Source: Pedobacter chitinilyticus (lineage in GTDB: Bacteria; Bacteroidota; Bacteroidia; Sphingobacteriales; Sphingobacteriaceae). Taken from it: a stretch of DNA of 64,000 nucleotides. The notes beneath the pieces are model-generated. The model worked only from the letters and a program-made list of their open reading frames with translations. It was not told where the DNA came from and made no database searches. The stretch's first letter is position 1, and each line of letters begins with the position of its first letter. The translations under genes were made by a program, and so were the position numbers. Location: the NCBI RefSeq assembly GCF_003313385.1, contig NZ_QMHN01000002.1, positions 444,603 to 508,602 of the forward strand. Direction: 5' to 3'. Positions 1 through 9,924 of the stretch are shown in pieces.

Positions 1-1454
1 ACAATCGCAATACTTACAAGCCTCGGGTTTTTGACAGGCTGGTATTCTTTAAAAAAGGAGAAAGATACAATCGCAAAGACCATAACCAATCCTTAAACAG
101 GATGGTGAACTTAAATGCTTTTCAAGATGTAAGGGCAGAATTTTTGCCGATAGACAGTTTCAAAAACAACCAGCTTGATTTGAATATCTATCTCACCCCA
201 TTGAAGAAAAACTCACTTACCTTTTCGGTAACGGGCACCCAAAAATCCAATAACTTTATTGGGTCAGAGCTGAAAATTACGCAAACTACCCGTAATATTT
301 TCAGGGGAGCCGAACAATTGGATGTGAGCGCCAGTGGTGGCTTTGAAACGCAATACAGCGGACAGGCCAAAGGCATTAACTCTTACTCCCTTACTGGAGA
401 AGCAAAACTCACACTGCCTCGTTTTATCGTACCTTTTTATAAACCACGAAGCACCAATGCCTTTACGCCAAAAACCATTGTTTCATTGGGCTATCAATTG
501 CTGAGCAGAGATACCGTTTACAAACTGAACTCTTTCAAAGCGCAATACGGTTACAACTGGAAAGAAAACCAGTTTAAGGAGCACAATTTTTTCCCAGCGT
601 CTATCAACCTGGTAACTTCAAATAAAGATACTACCTCTGTTGCTTATAAAAAGCTTATTGAGCAAAACCCGGGGTTGCAGTACACCTTAGAAAACCAGTT
701 CATCATTGGTAGTAATTATAACTTTACTTATACCAACCAGATGCAGGAAAAACGTCGCCATAACTTATATTTCTTTGGCGGTTTGGAAACCAGCGGAAAT
801 GTTTGGGGACTTTTTGCAAGTAAAGGTCCAAATGGAGACCGCAGGGTATTAAATACTACATTATCCCAGTTTGTAAGGATAGAAACCGATTTGAGAAGTT
901 ATTACAAAATCAATCCAGGAGTAATTTGGGCCAATCGCTTAAATTTAGGTTATGGATATGCTTATGGCGGTAGTAGTTCCCTTCCATTCGTTCGTCAGTT
1001 TTTTGCAGGTGGCACCAACGACATAAGGGCTTTTAGAGCTAGATCGTTAGGACCTGGAACCTACCAAGTACAAAACAACAACACTGGCTTCGCCGATCAA
1101 GGTGGTGATGTGAAGATGATGCTCAATTCGGAATTAAGATTTAAAATCGTGAGCATCCTTCATGGTGCTGCTTTTGTGGATGCGGGAAATATTTGGTTGC
1201 GTAAAGGTGATCCCGATAGGCCAGGCTCTGCTTTCAAGCTCAAAAATTCATTCGATGAACTTGCAGTAGGTACAGGTGTTGGTTTACGGGTTGATGCCAC
1301 TATATTTGTCATCCGCCTAGATGGCGCTTTTCCTATTCGTAAACCTTTTTTACCTAAAGGACAACGTTGGGTAATAGATGATATAGATTTTGGCAGTAAA
1401 GGTTGGAGAAGAGATAATCTTGTTTTAAACATTGGCATCGGATATCCATTTTAA
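1..1454 (+). CDS. Omp85 (BamA/TamA-like) outer-membrane protein, 3' part
   Basis: The reading frame is open from base 3 of the window, so the gene begins upstream and only about 483 residues are visible. The first part looks like the end of a POTRA region; the rest is a beta-rich barrel. Near two thirds of the visible protein the motif GGTNDIRAFRARSLGPG matches the conserved Omp85 loop that folds into the barrel (usually an R-G-F core, here R-A-F). The protein ends in an alternating beta strand with terminal Phe (IGIGYPF), the usual signal for insertion by the BAM complex. Omp85 proteins insert or translocate other proteins at the outer membrane. Which subgroup (BamA, TamA or a Bacteroidota-specific one) cannot be told from this part. 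A YihY-type gene follows after 4 bases. Confidence 0.85.
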   Translation, partial: NRNTYKPRVFDRLVFFKKGERYNRKDHNQSLNRMVNLNAFQDVRAEFLPIDSFKNNQLDLNIYLTPLKKNSLTFSVTGTQKSNNFIGSELKITQTTRNIFRGAEQLDVSASGGFETQYSGQAKGINSYSLTGEAKLTLPRFIVPFYKPRSTNAFTPKTIVSLGYQLLSRDTVYKLNSFKAQYGYNWKENQFKEHNFFPASINLVTSNKDTTSVAYKKLIEQNPGLQYTLENQFIIGSNYNFTYTNQMQEKRRHNLYFFGGLETSGNVWGLFASKGPNGDRRVLNTTLSQFVRIETDLRSYYKINPGVIWANRLNLGYGYAYGGSSSLPFVRQFFAGGTNDIRAFRARSLGPGTYQVQNNNTGFADQGGDVKMMLNSELRFKIVSILHGAAFVDAGNIWLRKGDPDRPGSAFKLKNSFDELAVGTGVGLRVDATIFVIRLDGAFPIRKPFLPKGQRWVIDDIDFGSKGWRRDNLVLNIGIGYPF

Positions 1455-1458
1455 TAAC

Positions 1459-2460
1459 ATGAAAAAAATTCCTAGAAAAATAAAATCACTATTTGTAAAT
1501 ACCTATCACTTATTTATAGCGGCAGGCAAGGGCTTTATGGAAGACCGTGTGATGAAACTTAGCGCCGCTTTGGCCTACTATACCATCTTTTCACTCACGC
1601 CTTTAATCATCATTGTGATTTCCTCCGCATCTATTTTTTTAGGAGATAACATGGACCCCAACACCAAATTATTTGGGGAGATTAGTGAATTAATAGGAAG
1701 TAGCGCTGCTAACCAATTGAGAACTTTTGTGAATAATGCCAATCTATCTGGACGAAGTACCATTGGTTTAATCATCGGCATCTCTACATTGATCATTGGT
1801 TCCACAGCTATCTTTATTGAAATACAAGATAGTATCAATCTAATTTGGAAAGTAAAAGCGGTCCCCAAAAAGGGTTGGAAAAAACTCATCACTAACCGTT
1901 TGTTGTCTTTTTCTCTAATTGCCTCATTGGGCTTTTTATTGCTGGTGTCGTTAGTGGTAAACAGTGTGGTAGTGGGTATTGGAGGAAAGCTAGATAGCTA
2001 TGCGGCCAAGATTGGTATTGAAGAAGTATCGGGGTGGTTAATGCTTATTGTGACCAATGCATTAACCCTAGCTGTGGTAACTTCTATTTTTGCCATTATT
2101 TTTAAGGTACTACCTGATGTAAATTTAAAATGGAAGCCAGCATTGGTTGGTGCATTGTTTACAGCCCTACTCTTCAGCCTAGGTAAATATGTTATTGGCA
2201 TTTACATCGAAAAAGGCAATCCTGGCTCGGCATTTGGTGCGGCTAGTTCCATTATTGTGATTTTGGTTTGGATTTATTATACCGCCATTATCTTATATTT
2301 TGGTGCCGAATTTACTCAAGCATATGCGGAGAAGTTTGATACACGAATTACCCCTTCCAAATATGCCGTGCATTTAAAAACCATCGTGGTTGAAAAAGAG
2401 GTAGACAAATTACCACCTCAGCATCCAGAAGATACCGTTGAAGCAAATAAAGACATATAA
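1459..2460 (+). CDS. YihY/BrkB family inner-membrane protein
   Basis: A 333-residue protein with about six hydrophobic segments, matching the YihY/BrkB family (once called ribonuclease BN, a name later withdrawn). The N-terminal signature is DRVMKLSAALAYYTIFSLTPL, followed by membrane spans, then a short hydrophilic acidic tail. The frame is open from 1432, but the ATG at 1459 lies 4 bases after the stop of the Omp85 gene and gives the expected basic N-terminus (MKKIPRKIK), so I place the start there. The tight spacing suggests co-transcription with the Omp85 gene. The molecular role of the family is not established; transport or envelope functions have been proposed. Confidence 0.85.
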   Translation: MKKIPRKIKSLFVNTYHLFIAAGKGFMEDRVMKLSAALAYYTIFSLTPLIIIVISSASIFLGDNMDPNTKLFGEISELIGSSAANQLRTFVNNANLSGRSTIGLIIGISTLIIGSTAIFIEIQDSINLIWKVKAVPKKGWKKLITNRLLSFSLIASLGFLLLVSLVVNSVVVGIGGKLDSYAAKIGIEEVSGWLMLIVTNALTLAVVTSIFAIIFKVLPDVNLKWKPALVGALFTALLFSLGKYVIGIYIEKGNPGSAFGAASSIIVILVWIYYTAIILYFGAEFTQAYAEKFDTRITPSKYAVHLKTIVVEKEVDKLPPQHPEDTVEANKDI

Positions 2461-2472
2461 GTTTGCTTTAAA

Positions 2473-4602
2473 TTACGCTATTATATAGCTCACAATTTTG
2501 GCAATCAGTTCCTTTTCCGAATAGGGTTTAAGCACTAAATCATTCATCCCTGCTGCAAGATATCTATCCCTGTCTTCCTCTAAAACATTAGCGGTTACCC
2601 CAAGTACTGGAACTTTTGATTTTATGGTATCCTTATCTGCTCTGATCATACGAGTAAGTTCAACTCCACCCATAATCGGCATTTGCACATCGGTGAGTAT
2701 TAAATCGTAATTGTTTTTGGTAAAAAGCTGAAATGCCTCCGAACCATCATAAGCCGTATCGGTAATTACGTTATATTTTTTAATGACTGTTTGAGCCAGT
2801 AATACATTCATTTTATTATCATCAACCAACAAAATTCTCTTGCCTGCCAAATGACCAACATTGGTAATGGCTAAGCTTTTTTGTTTACTGGCGACATCAT
2901 CGCAAAGCTCATAAGGGATCTCAAAGGTAAAGTTCGATCCCTTACCTACTACACTAGTTAAGCCTATTTTTCCTTTCTGTAACTCCACAATTCGTTTACA
3001 AATGGCCAAACCTAATCCTGTTCCTTTTTGAGTATTTTTAGTGGTCGAGTAATTTACTTGCGAAAACTCATCGAAAATAACCGCTGCATCTTTATCTTCA
3101 ATTCCCACCCCGGTATCAATCACCTGTATTTTCAAAGTACCTATCTTTTTAGATACCGCTATGACATCAGCCTTAAGCGTTACAGAACCTTTATCCGTAA
3201 ATTTAATAGCATTACTTAACAAGTTCATGATCAACTGTTTCAATCGCAATGAATCACCGATGATGGTTAATCCTTCGTTAAAGGATATTTCTTTCTCTAG
3301 TTTAATGCCTTTTCTGGAAGCTTGAATAGCGATGCTATTTAACACTTCATTAATAGCGTCCGCAGGAGCAAAAGCCACCTTATCAAAATTGATTTTACCC
3401 ACCTCGTATTTTGAAAAATCGAGAATATCGTTTACTAAATCCAGCAATAATTCCGAAGACGTTTTAATGGCTTCTACTTGCTCCTTTTGCTGTGAAGAAA
3501 GATTTTCCTGACTCAATTGCTCTGAAAAACCAATTACTGAATTGAGTGGTGTGCGGATTTCATGACTCATATTGGCCAAAAATCTGCTTTTGGATTGGGC
3601 GTATTGTGAAATCCTATGACCATAATCAATCAACTGGCTTTCATTGCGATAAATTTTCCATAGGTTAAATAAGATGATGGCGACCAAGACGAACAACAAT
3701 CCGAAGATCACAAAGTAAATTTTATCGATGCTTTTAAAAGTATTATCCAAATCGTATTGGATACTCTTTTTAGTTTGAGAAGCAAAGGCTAATTCGGAAG
3801 TTTTAAAATTTTGAAGAAGGAATACGATCTCATTAATGATGCGTGAATTGATTCGTAAAATACCGATCTCATTATCCTTAAGTATTTTATTGGCTGCATA
3901 CAGATTTCGAAAATAGGTATTGATATTCTTGATCTGCATTTTGTTATAATTCTTACTTGATAAGGAGGTATCTAAAGTGATTTCCTTTTTCACCAAAACG
4001 GCATTGGTATCCACCTTTCCTTTTTTCCTCGAAAAAGCATCTGCAATCCTGCCAAACAACCCTTTTTCTTTCACGTCTACCTTAGGTTTTATGGTATCGA
4101 TGACTACCATTGTTTTGAACCTACCTTGCGTAATTTCCATTCCCTTGGTAAAAGTTCGCTGTTTAAGTGTATCGATATTAGCGTTGATCAAAAACAAGCT
4201 ATCGGTAAGCTGCTTAAGCTTTAAATACACCTGCATTTTTGCTTTTTTCTGGCTTACCAAACCTTTCACATTTTTAGAATAGGTGGTGGTACTTTCACGG
4301 AATTGCAGCGTATCTAGAATTTTTGAAACACGACCAATTTCACTAGAAAACAACTTCATGTACGCATTATTCCCTGTGGCTTCAAATAACCTGCAATTGT
4401 TATCAGCCCGATATAAAAGCAGTACGCAGGTATCTAATTGCGAATAGTCACTTTCAATACTATTAAGTTGATTTACATTTTCAGAAAGTAAATGAATGCG
4501 GTTATTACGGGTATAAAAAAAGATTGCCGAAATAAAAAGTGCCAGTAATAAAATTACAATAAGCCCATATCGAGAAGCACTTTTTTTGGTGTTGATAGTC
4601 AT
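2473..4602 (-). CDS. hybrid sensor histidine kinase/response regulator
   Basis: Membrane-bound signalling kinase. Numbering from the most upstream ATG (4653; 726 residues): first membrane span about 29-47, a periplasmic region of about 260 residues, second span about 311-332, then the phospho-acceptor motif SHEIRTP with His364, the N-box NLLSNAIKF, the G-boxes DTGVGIED and GTGLGLAI, and a C-terminal receiver domain with the DD pair (VDDNKMN) and phospho-acceptor Asp in LTDVQMP. I prefer the ATG at 4602 (MTINTKK) because it leaves a short basic tail before the first span; 4653 is possible. There is no output domain and no partner regulator alongside, so it probably feeds a phosphorelay through a separate HPt protein. 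The ligand is unknown. Confidence 0.85.
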   Translation of the reverse strand: MTINTKKSASRYGLIVILLLALFISAIFFYTRNNRIHLLSENVNQLNSIESDYSQLDTCVLLLYRADNNCRLFEATGNNAYMKLFSSEIGRVSKILDTLQFRESTTTYSKNVKGLVSQKKAKMQVYLKLKQLTDSLFLINANIDTLKQRTFTKGMEITQGRFKTMVVIDTIKPKVDVKEKGLFGRIADAFSRKKGKVDTNAVLVKKEITLDTSLSSKNYNKMQIKNINTYFRNLYAANKILKDNEIGILRINSRIINEIVFLLQNFKTSELAFASQTKKSIQYDLDNTFKSIDKIYFVIFGLLFVLVAIILFNLWKIYRNESQLIDYGHRISQYAQSKSRFLANMSHEIRTPLNSVIGFSEQLSQENLSSQQKEQVEAIKTSSELLLDLVNDILDFSKYEVGKINFDKVAFAPADAINEVLNSIAIQASRKGIKLEKEISFNEGLTIIGDSLRLKQLIMNLLSNAIKFTDKGSVTLKADVIAVSKKIGTLKIQVIDTGVGIEDKDAAVIFDEFSQVNYSTTKNTQKGTGLGLAICKRIVELQKGKIGLTSVVGKGSNFTFEIPYELCDDVASKQKSLAITNVGHLAGKRILLVDDNKMNVLLAQTVIKKYNVITDTAYDGSEAFQLFTKNNYDLILTDVQMPIMGGVELTRMIRADKDTIKSKVPVLGVTANVLEEDRDRYLAAGMNDLVLKPYSEKELIAKIVSYIIA

Positions 4603-4747
4603 ACGTTGCGTTAATGCGGATCGTCTAAAATGCAACATAGAGGCAAATATCATGCCCTAAACAATGCTGCTCCTACATTTTAAAGGCAAAGCATTTTAGC
4701 ACTTCAAACGAAAACCATAATTCACTGAAAACATTAATATTACGCTG

Positions 4748-6622
4748 TTATGCTACTTCTAAATCTTCTATCTCTTTTTCTTCAGCGTCCACCTCATCTT
4801 TTTCAATACGTAGATTTTTAATGATATGTTGTTGCCTATCGGGAGTATTTTTCCCCATATAATATTCCAATAAGCTCTTAATGGTTTGTTCTTTCAGAAT
4901 TACAGGATCTAAACGAATGTCTTTCCCAATAAACAATCCAAATTCGTCAGGAGAAATCTCTCCCAAACCTTTAAAGCGAGTAATCTCTGGTTTACCCCCT
5001 AATTTGGCAATGGCATTTCTACGTTCTTCGTCACTGTAACAATAAATTGTTTCTTTTTTGTTTCTTACCCTAAAAAGTGGTGTTTGAAGAATATAAACAT
5101 GTCCAGCTTTTACCAAATCAGGAAAAAATTGCAGGAAGAAAGTCATCATTAACAAACGAATGTGCATTCCATCCACATCTGCATCAGTGGCAATTACGAT
5201 ATTGTTGTAGTGTAAACCTTCCAAACCATCTTCAATATTCAAGGCGTGCTGTAAAAGATTAAATTCTTCATTTTCGTAAACCACCTTTTTAGTCAATTCG
5301 TAGCAATTTAAAGGTTTACCTTTCAAGCTAAACACTGCCTGTGTTTCTACGTCTCTGGATTTAGTGATTGAACCCGAAGCCGAATCACCCTCGGTAATAA
5401 ACAAAGTAGTTTCATATCTTCTTTCGTGACTGGTATTGAAATGCACCTTGCAATCTCTTAACTTTTTATTGTGTAAAGATGCTTTTTTTGCCCTATCATT
5501 CGCCAACTTCTTAATGCCCGCAATATCCTTACGCTCACGTTCCGATTGTTTGATACGCGTTTCAATAGCATCTGCTACATCTTTATGTTTGTGCAGGTAA
5601 TCATCCAATTCCTTTTTCAAGAAATCGTTAATAAAAGTACGAACGGTCTGTCCTTCTGGAGCTATTCTTTCTGAACCTAGTTTAGTTTTAGTTTGCGATT
5701 CGAAAACAGGTTCCTGAACCCTAATCGCTATCGCTGCAATAATGGATGCCCTAATATCTGAAGCATCATAATCTTTATTGTAATATTCTCTAATCGTTTT
5801 AACAACAGCTTCTCTAAATGCCGCTTGGTGCGTACCTCCTTGTGTGGTATACTGTCCGTTTACAAAAGAGTGGTAATCTTCGCCGTATTGCTGACCGTGC
5901 GTCATTGCTACTTCAATATCATTCCCTTTAAGGTGGATAATTGGGTAACGGATTTCTTCAGGCTTGTTTTCCCTTGAAAGCAAATCGTACAAACCTCTTT
6001 CCGAGAAATATTTTTGATTATTGAAATTAATGGTCAAACCAGTATTCAAGAAAACGTAGTTCCAGATCATGGTCTCTACAAAATCTGGAATGTAGCGGTA
6101 GTTTCTAAAAATAGTTTCGTCGGGATAAAAAGTGATTGAAGTGCCGTTGCGTTGTGTGGTTTCAATTTCCGGATGTTCCAAGGTAACCAACCCTTTGCTG
6201 AACTCCACTCGCTTTGTTTTACCGTCACGATAACTTTGCACCACAAAAATGGTAGAAAGTGCATTTACCGCCTTGGTACCTACCCCATTCATCCCTACTG
6301 ATTTTTGGAAGGCATTACTGTCGTATTTACCACCAGTATTCATTTTAGAAACACAGTCGATTACTTTTCCCAAAGGAATACCTCGGCCGTAATCTCTTAC
6401 AATCACTTTGTGTTCATGCAAACTAATATCTATGGTTTTTCCCGCACCCATCATAAATTCGTCAATAGAATTATCGATGATTTCCTTTAACAGTACGTAA
6501 ATTCCATCATCTTGCGCCGAACCATCACCCAACTTACCAATGTACATACCTGGACGTTTTCGAATGTGCTCTTGCCAATCTAAGGACTTAATACTGTCTT
6601 CGTTATAGATAGGTTCTGCCAT
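4748..6622 (-). CDS. parE: DNA topoisomerase IV subunit B (type IIA)
   Basis: A 624-residue type IIA topoisomerase ATPase subunit. The GHKL ATPase motifs are visible ([10 protein letters not shown] with the Mg-binding Asn, [19 protein letters not shown]), then the transducer region, and the TOPRIM domain with EGDSASG and DADVDG. It ends soon after the conserved RFKGLGE segment. The compact length and absence of a long insertion fit Bacteroidota ParE better than GyrB. With ParC it decatenates daughter chromosomes and relaxes supercoils. No parC is next to it here: the kinase lies downstream. A TAnnTTTG promoter element is present at 6672-6679. Confidence 0.88.
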   Translation of the reverse strand: MAEPIYNEDSIKSLDWQEHIRKRPGMYIGKLGDGSAQDDGIYVLLKEIIDNSIDEFMMGAGKTIDISLHEHKVIVRDYGRGIPLGKVIDCVSKMNTGGKYDSNAFQKSVGMNGVGTKAVNALSTIFVVQSYRDGKTKRVEFSKGLVTLEHPEIETTQRNGTSITFYPDETIFRNYRYIPDFVETMIWNYVFLNTGLTINFNNQKYFSERGLYDLLSRENKPEEIRYPIIHLKGNDIEVAMTHGQQYGEDYHSFVNGQYTTQGGTHQAAFREAVVKTIREYYNKDYDASDIRASIIAAIAIRVQEPVFESQTKTKLGSERIAPEGQTVRTFINDFLKKELDDYLHKHKDVADAIETRIKQSERERKDIAGIKKLANDRAKKASLHNKKLRDCKVHFNTSHERRYETTLFITEGDSASGSITKSRDVETQAVFSLKGKPLNCYELTKKVVYENEEFNLLQHALNIEDGLEGLHYNNIVIATDADVDGMHIRLLMMTFFLQFFPDLVKAGHVYILQTPLFRVRNKKETIYCYSDEERRNAIAKLGGKPEITRFKGLGEISPDEFGLFIGKDIRLDPVILKEQTIKSLLEYYMGKNTPDRQQHIIKNLRIEKDEVDAEEKEIEDLEVA

Positions 6623-6671
6623 AATACTGTTGTTTTACTTGTGGATTGCTTCGAAAATAAAATAAGCCATA

Positions 6672-6679
6672 CAAATTTA
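6672..6679 (-). promoter_or_regulatory. -7 promoter box of parE
   Basis: On the minus strand the octamer reads TAAATTTG, an exact match to the Bacteroidota sigma-factor -7 consensus TAnnTTTG, about 50 bases before the parE ATG. No clear -33 TTG is visible at the usual spacing. Confidence 0.5.
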
Positions 6680-6818
6680 ATCAATTTCGACTGTTTTTAT
6701 TGGCTAGATTTCCACATTTGAACATTCCGCTGACCATTTGGTATTTTTTTGATGACGGAATTGCCGGGCGATATTTTATTGTTAAATTGTGCTTGATAAA
6801 CAGCTTGCCTATAAAACC

Positions 6819-6877
6819 GTCATGCTGAATTTATTTCAGCATCAGCTTAACAGATCCTGAAACGAGTTCAGGATGAC
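6819..6877. repeat. GTCAT...ATGAC palindromic intergenic element (double hairpin)
   Basis: The 308-base gap between parE and the permease holds this imperfect palindrome. It opens with GTCATGCTGAA, has an inner hairpin (CTGAA / TTCAG) and a second hairpin TCCTGAA-ACGAG-TTCAGGA, and closes with ATGAC. Ends pair with each other. Nothing else recognisable apart from the parE promoter lies in this gap. Confidence 0.7.
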
Positions 6878-6930
6878 GACATAACGAAGGCTTAGCACCA
6901 CAACCTAAACCAACAAACTAAACTATTTCA

Positions 6931-8280
6931 ATGAACCCCGAGAAAAAACAACTTTCGCTTTTCGACCTTTCCATGATTGTGGTGAGCCTAGTGATAGGGA
7001 TGGGTATTTTTAGAACTCCCGTAAATGTTGCTGCTAAAGCCCAAATCCCCGAACTCTTTTTTCTGGCTTGGATTGTAGGTGGTTTTGTGGCGCTTTGCGG
7101 TGCACTAACTTATGCCGAAATTGGTTCTCGTTATCCTGTTACTGGAGGTTATTACAAGATTTTTTCGGTGTGCTACCACCCTTCTATCGCTTTTGCCATC
7201 AACTGTATTATTGTGGTAAGCAACGCCGCTTCGGTCGCCGGGGTTTCTTTGATTGGTGCCGAATATTTGAATAAGGCACTATTTCCTGTGGAGATGCAAA
7301 CCAATGATCACCGGATCCTCATTGGATTGGTGAGCATCATCATTTTTTACACCATTAACCTACTGGGATTAAGAACCAGCTCCCGAACCCAAAATGTACT
7401 TACGATCATTAAACTGGTGATGGTGGTTACTTTGATCTGCGCTATTTTCTTTGGTGGCCAAACGCAGCAATTACCTTCGGTTTTTAACACTGCAAATGGC
7501 TTGCCTGCTACTTGGAGCGATTACGGAAAGGCACTTGGTATTTGTCTAATTGCGGTTTCCTTTAGTTTTGGAGGCTATCAACAAACCATCAATTTTGGAG
7601 GTGAAGCCAAAGAGGCCAAAAAGGTAATTCCTCGTTCAATTTTAGTTGGTTTGGGCATTATCATTACCCTTTACATGGCCATTAATTACGCTTACGTAAA
7701 AGTGATTGGCTTTGAGCAGCTGAAATCGGCACAGAGTATTGCGGCTATTCTGGCTGGGCAGATTTTTGGCCCAACAGGTTTTACCATCCTTTCGGTATTG
7801 ATATTTCTTTCCGTATTGGGCTATGTAAACGTGAACCTTTTGAGCAACCCAAGGGCCATGTATGCCATGGGCGAAGAAAAAGCATTACCTCAAATTTTCA
7901 CTAAAAAAACGAAGAAAAATGATGTGATGGTTGTAAGTCTTACGGTATTCACGATCTTGTCCATCATCACCCTATTTTACGCCAAAACCTTCGACAAAAT
8001 TTTAAATTATACCATCTTTATGGACGGTGCAGGTATGATTTTCTCGGCCGCCACTATTTTCTATCTGCGTAAAAAAACGGCACATCTGGATAAAAACACC
8101 ATTTACACCATGAAGCTTTATCCTTTAATGCCTATTATTTTTATTGCAGCATACTTGTTTGTCGCCATCAGTATTTATAATGATGACTCAGAAGCAGCAT
8201 TAAACGGGATTTACATTTTCTTAGGTTTTGTAGCCATCTATTTCATCAATAAATTTCTAAATAGGAATAGGGCTGTATAA
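6931..8280 (+). CDS. APC superfamily amino-acid permease
   Basis: A 449-residue integral membrane protein with about twelve hydrophobic segments. The first span carries the APC signature GMGIF preceded by a DLSMIVVSLVIG segment, typical of amino acid/polyamine/organocation transporters of the LAT/GABA-permease type. It would import or exchange an amino acid across the inner membrane. The gene for a PLP-dependent sulfur amino-acid enzyme begins 41 bases downstream on the same strand, so the pair is probably co-transcribed; a sulfur amino acid (methionine, cystathionine or cysteine) is then the likeliest substrate, an inference from context only. Confidence 0.85.
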   Translation: MNPEKKQLSLFDLSMIVVSLVIGMGIFRTPVNVAAKAQIPELFFLAWIVGGFVALCGALTYAEIGSRYPVTGGYYKIFSVCYHPSIAFAINCIIVVSNAASVAGVSLIGAEYLNKALFPVEMQTNDHRILIGLVSIIIFYTINLLGLRTSSRTQNVLTIIKLVMVVTLICAIFFGGQTQQLPSVFNTANGLPATWSDYGKALGICLIAVSFSFGGYQQTINFGGEAKEAKKVIPRSILVGLGIIITLYMAINYAYVKVIGFEQLKSAQSIAAILAGQIFGPTGFTILSVLIFLSVLGYVNVNLLSNPRAMYAMGEEKALPQIFTKKTKKNDVMVVSLTVFTILSIITLFYAKTFDKILNYTIFMDGAGMIFSAATIFYLRKKTAHLDKNTIYTMKLYPLMPIIFIAAYLFVAISIYNDDSEAALNGIYIFLGFVAIYFINKFLNRNRAV

Positions 8281-8291
8281 TGCTATTCGCA

Positions 8292-8321
8292 CTTTTTAAT
8301 TTTAACTTTTAACTTAACAAA
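8292..8321 (+). promoter_or_regulatory. 7-nt periodic T-rich leader before the PLP-enzyme start
   Basis: Units close to TTTTAAC repeat with a 7-base period and end directly before AAA and the GTG start at 8322. Very similar leaders precede the helicase start (9889-9924) and the apt start (34138-34162). No Shine-Dalgarno sequence is present. Confidence 0.5.
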
Positions 8322-9482
8322 GTGGATATTTCATACATTTTAAATGAGCTTGGCGAGGAAAGGGAAAATTACTTCAATGCCATTGCCCCACCTATTATTC
8401 AAACCAGCAATTTCAAATTCAACACGGTTGATGACTTTAGAGAAGCTTTAGCAGATGAATATCAGGGCAACCTTTACTCAAGGGGTTTTAATCCAACCAT
8501 TGATATTTTAAGGAAAAAGCTAGCGGCTTTAGATGGTGCTGAAGATGCTTTGGTTTTTGGTAGCGGTATTGCCGCGGTTACCGTTCCTGTTTTGGCTTTG
8601 TTAAGTACTGGTGATGAGGTCGTGTGCGTAGAAAATCCTTACAGTTGGACCATCAAATTATTTAACGATTTCCTTCCAAAATTTGGGATAAAAACCACTT
8701 TTGTGGATGGGAGCAATACTTCAGCTATTGAAGCGGCTATTACTTCCCAAACCAAATTGATTTATCTAGAATCCCCCAATACTTTCAGTTTTGACGTGCA
8801 GGATTTGGAAGCTATTGCTACTATAGCAAAAGCTAAAGGAATCATCACCATGATAGACAACAGCTATTGTTCGCCGCTTTATCAACAACCCATTGCTTAC
8901 GGTATTGACTTGGTGGCACAGTCAGCCACTAAATACTTGGCTGGTCATAGCGATGTGATGGCTGGCGTAGTTACGGGCAAAAAGGAATTGATGAAGCGAA
9001 TTTTTGAAAAGGAATACATGAATATCGGGGCTTCATTGGCTCCTCAAAATGCTTGGCTATTGTTGCGCAGCCTACGCACCTTGCCTATCCGCTTAGAAAA
9101 AATTACGGCTAACGCCAATAAGGTGATTGCGTTTTTGGAACAGCATCCAAAAGTAGAAACTGTACTCCATCCATTTAGAAAAAACAGCAAGCAACTTGAT
9201 TTGGCAAAAAAACAAATGAAAGCCTGTGGCGGACTGTTTAGCATTACTCTTAAAAACCCTAGTTTAGAAAAGATAGAAACCTTTTGCAACAGTTTAAAAC
9301 ATATCTTGATGGCGGTATCATGGGGTGGCTATGAAAGCTTAATTATCCCTGCTTGTGCTGGCATTAGCAAAGCTGATTTTGATTTGAATAACCCAAGACA
9401 TGTTCTAATCAGGATTTATGTTGGTTTAGAAGAACCTGAGTATTTAATTAGAGATTTGGAAGAGGCCCTATCAATGGAGTGA
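8322..9482 (+). CDS. Cys/Met-metabolism PLP-dependent enzyme (trans-sulfuration family)
   Basis: A 386-residue fold-type I PLP enzyme. Visible cofactor residues: Lys204 in SATKYLAGHSD (Schiff base), Asp179 in MIDNSY (pyridine nitrogen), and YSRGFNPT (Tyr52/Arg54, phosphate contact). These define the cystathionine gamma-synthase / cystathionine lyase / methionine gamma-lyase family. Which reaction it performs cannot be decided by eye. It acts in the cytosol and is probably translated from the same mRNA as the permease before it. The start is GTG; I see no in-frame ATG upstream. Confidence 0.85.
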   Translation: MDISYILNELGEERENYFNAIAPPIIQTSNFKFNTVDDFREALADEYQGNLYSRGFNPTIDILRKKLAALDGAEDALVFGSGIAAVTVPVLALLSTGDEVVCVENPYSWTIKLFNDFLPKFGIKTTFVDGSNTSAIEAAITSQTKLIYLESPNTFSFDVQDLEAIATIAKAKGIITMIDNSYCSPLYQQPIAYGIDLVAQSATKYLAGHSDVMAGVVTGKKELMKRIFEKEYMNIGASLAPQNAWLLLRSLRTLPIRLEKITANANKVIAFLEQHPKVETVLHPFRKNSKQLDLAKKQMKACGGLFSITLKNPSLEKIETFCNSLKHILMAVSWGGYESLIIPACAGISKADFDLNNPRHVLIRIYVGLEEPEYLIRDLEEALSME

Positions 9483-9503
9483 TACAACCTTGGGAAATTC
9501 AAT

Positions 9504-9537
9504 AAGACTTACGAAGTTTTAAAAACTTCGCAAGTCT
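9504..9537. repeat. palindrome shared with 15149-15185
   Basis: A near-perfect inverted repeat, AAGACTTACGAAGTTT facing AAACTTCGCAAGTCT. The same sequence, differing by about one base, ends the tandem repeat array near rpoC. It has no start or stop signals and looks like a REP-type mobile or structural element. Confidence 0.75.
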
Positions 9538-9547
9538 GTATCAGCAC

Positions 9548-9717
9548 AACCCAATGTTAATTAAACCCGATTGAAGTGGAAATACTTTTTGTATTTACTT
9601 GTCATCCAGAGCGCAGCGAAGGATCTCTAACGACATGCATTAAACAGATAGATTCCTGGTTCCTCGGAATAACAGCATAGAAGTTAAAACAAAAAGGTTG
9701 TAACGAAAAGCGGGGCT
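9548..9717. repeat. composite interspersed element, copy 1
   Basis: The outer modules are 9548-9591 (core ACCCGATTGAAGTGGAAATA followed by CTTTTTG) and 9690-9717 (core AAAAAGGTTGTAACG followed by AAAAGCGGG). Both recur at 58592-58634 and 58673-58700. Between them lies a GTCAT-type palindrome at about 9601-9672. The module ends are weakly complementary (CCCG...CTTTTTG facing CAAAAAG...CGGG). The 442-base gap before the helicase holds this element, the palindrome at 9504 and the helicase promoter and leader. Confidence 0.7.
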
Positions 9718-9776
9718 ACAATAGCCATGAAAAACTGCCAATCATTTCAAAAAAATACTATCAAATAAATTTTACC

Positions 9777-9784
9777 TACCTTTG
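9777..9784 (+). promoter_or_regulatory. -7 promoter box of the DEAD-box helicase gene
   Basis: TACCTTTG matches TAnnTTTG exactly. It implies an unusually long leader of about 135 bases before the ATG at 9925. The leader contains a small hairpin (AAACC/GGTTT around 9872-9888) and then the 7-nt periodic T-rich stretch 9889-9924. Confidence 0.55.
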
Positions 9785-9924
9785 TTGCTCGAAGCTGAAT
9801 TTCTTTAATCATTTAAAGCAACTCGAAAGTTAGTCCTTCAACAAATGATTGTTCTAGCTTCTTCGTAAGTAAACCTCCTTTTGGTTTGTTTTACTTTTTA
9901 TTTTTTACTTTTTACTTTAACAAA

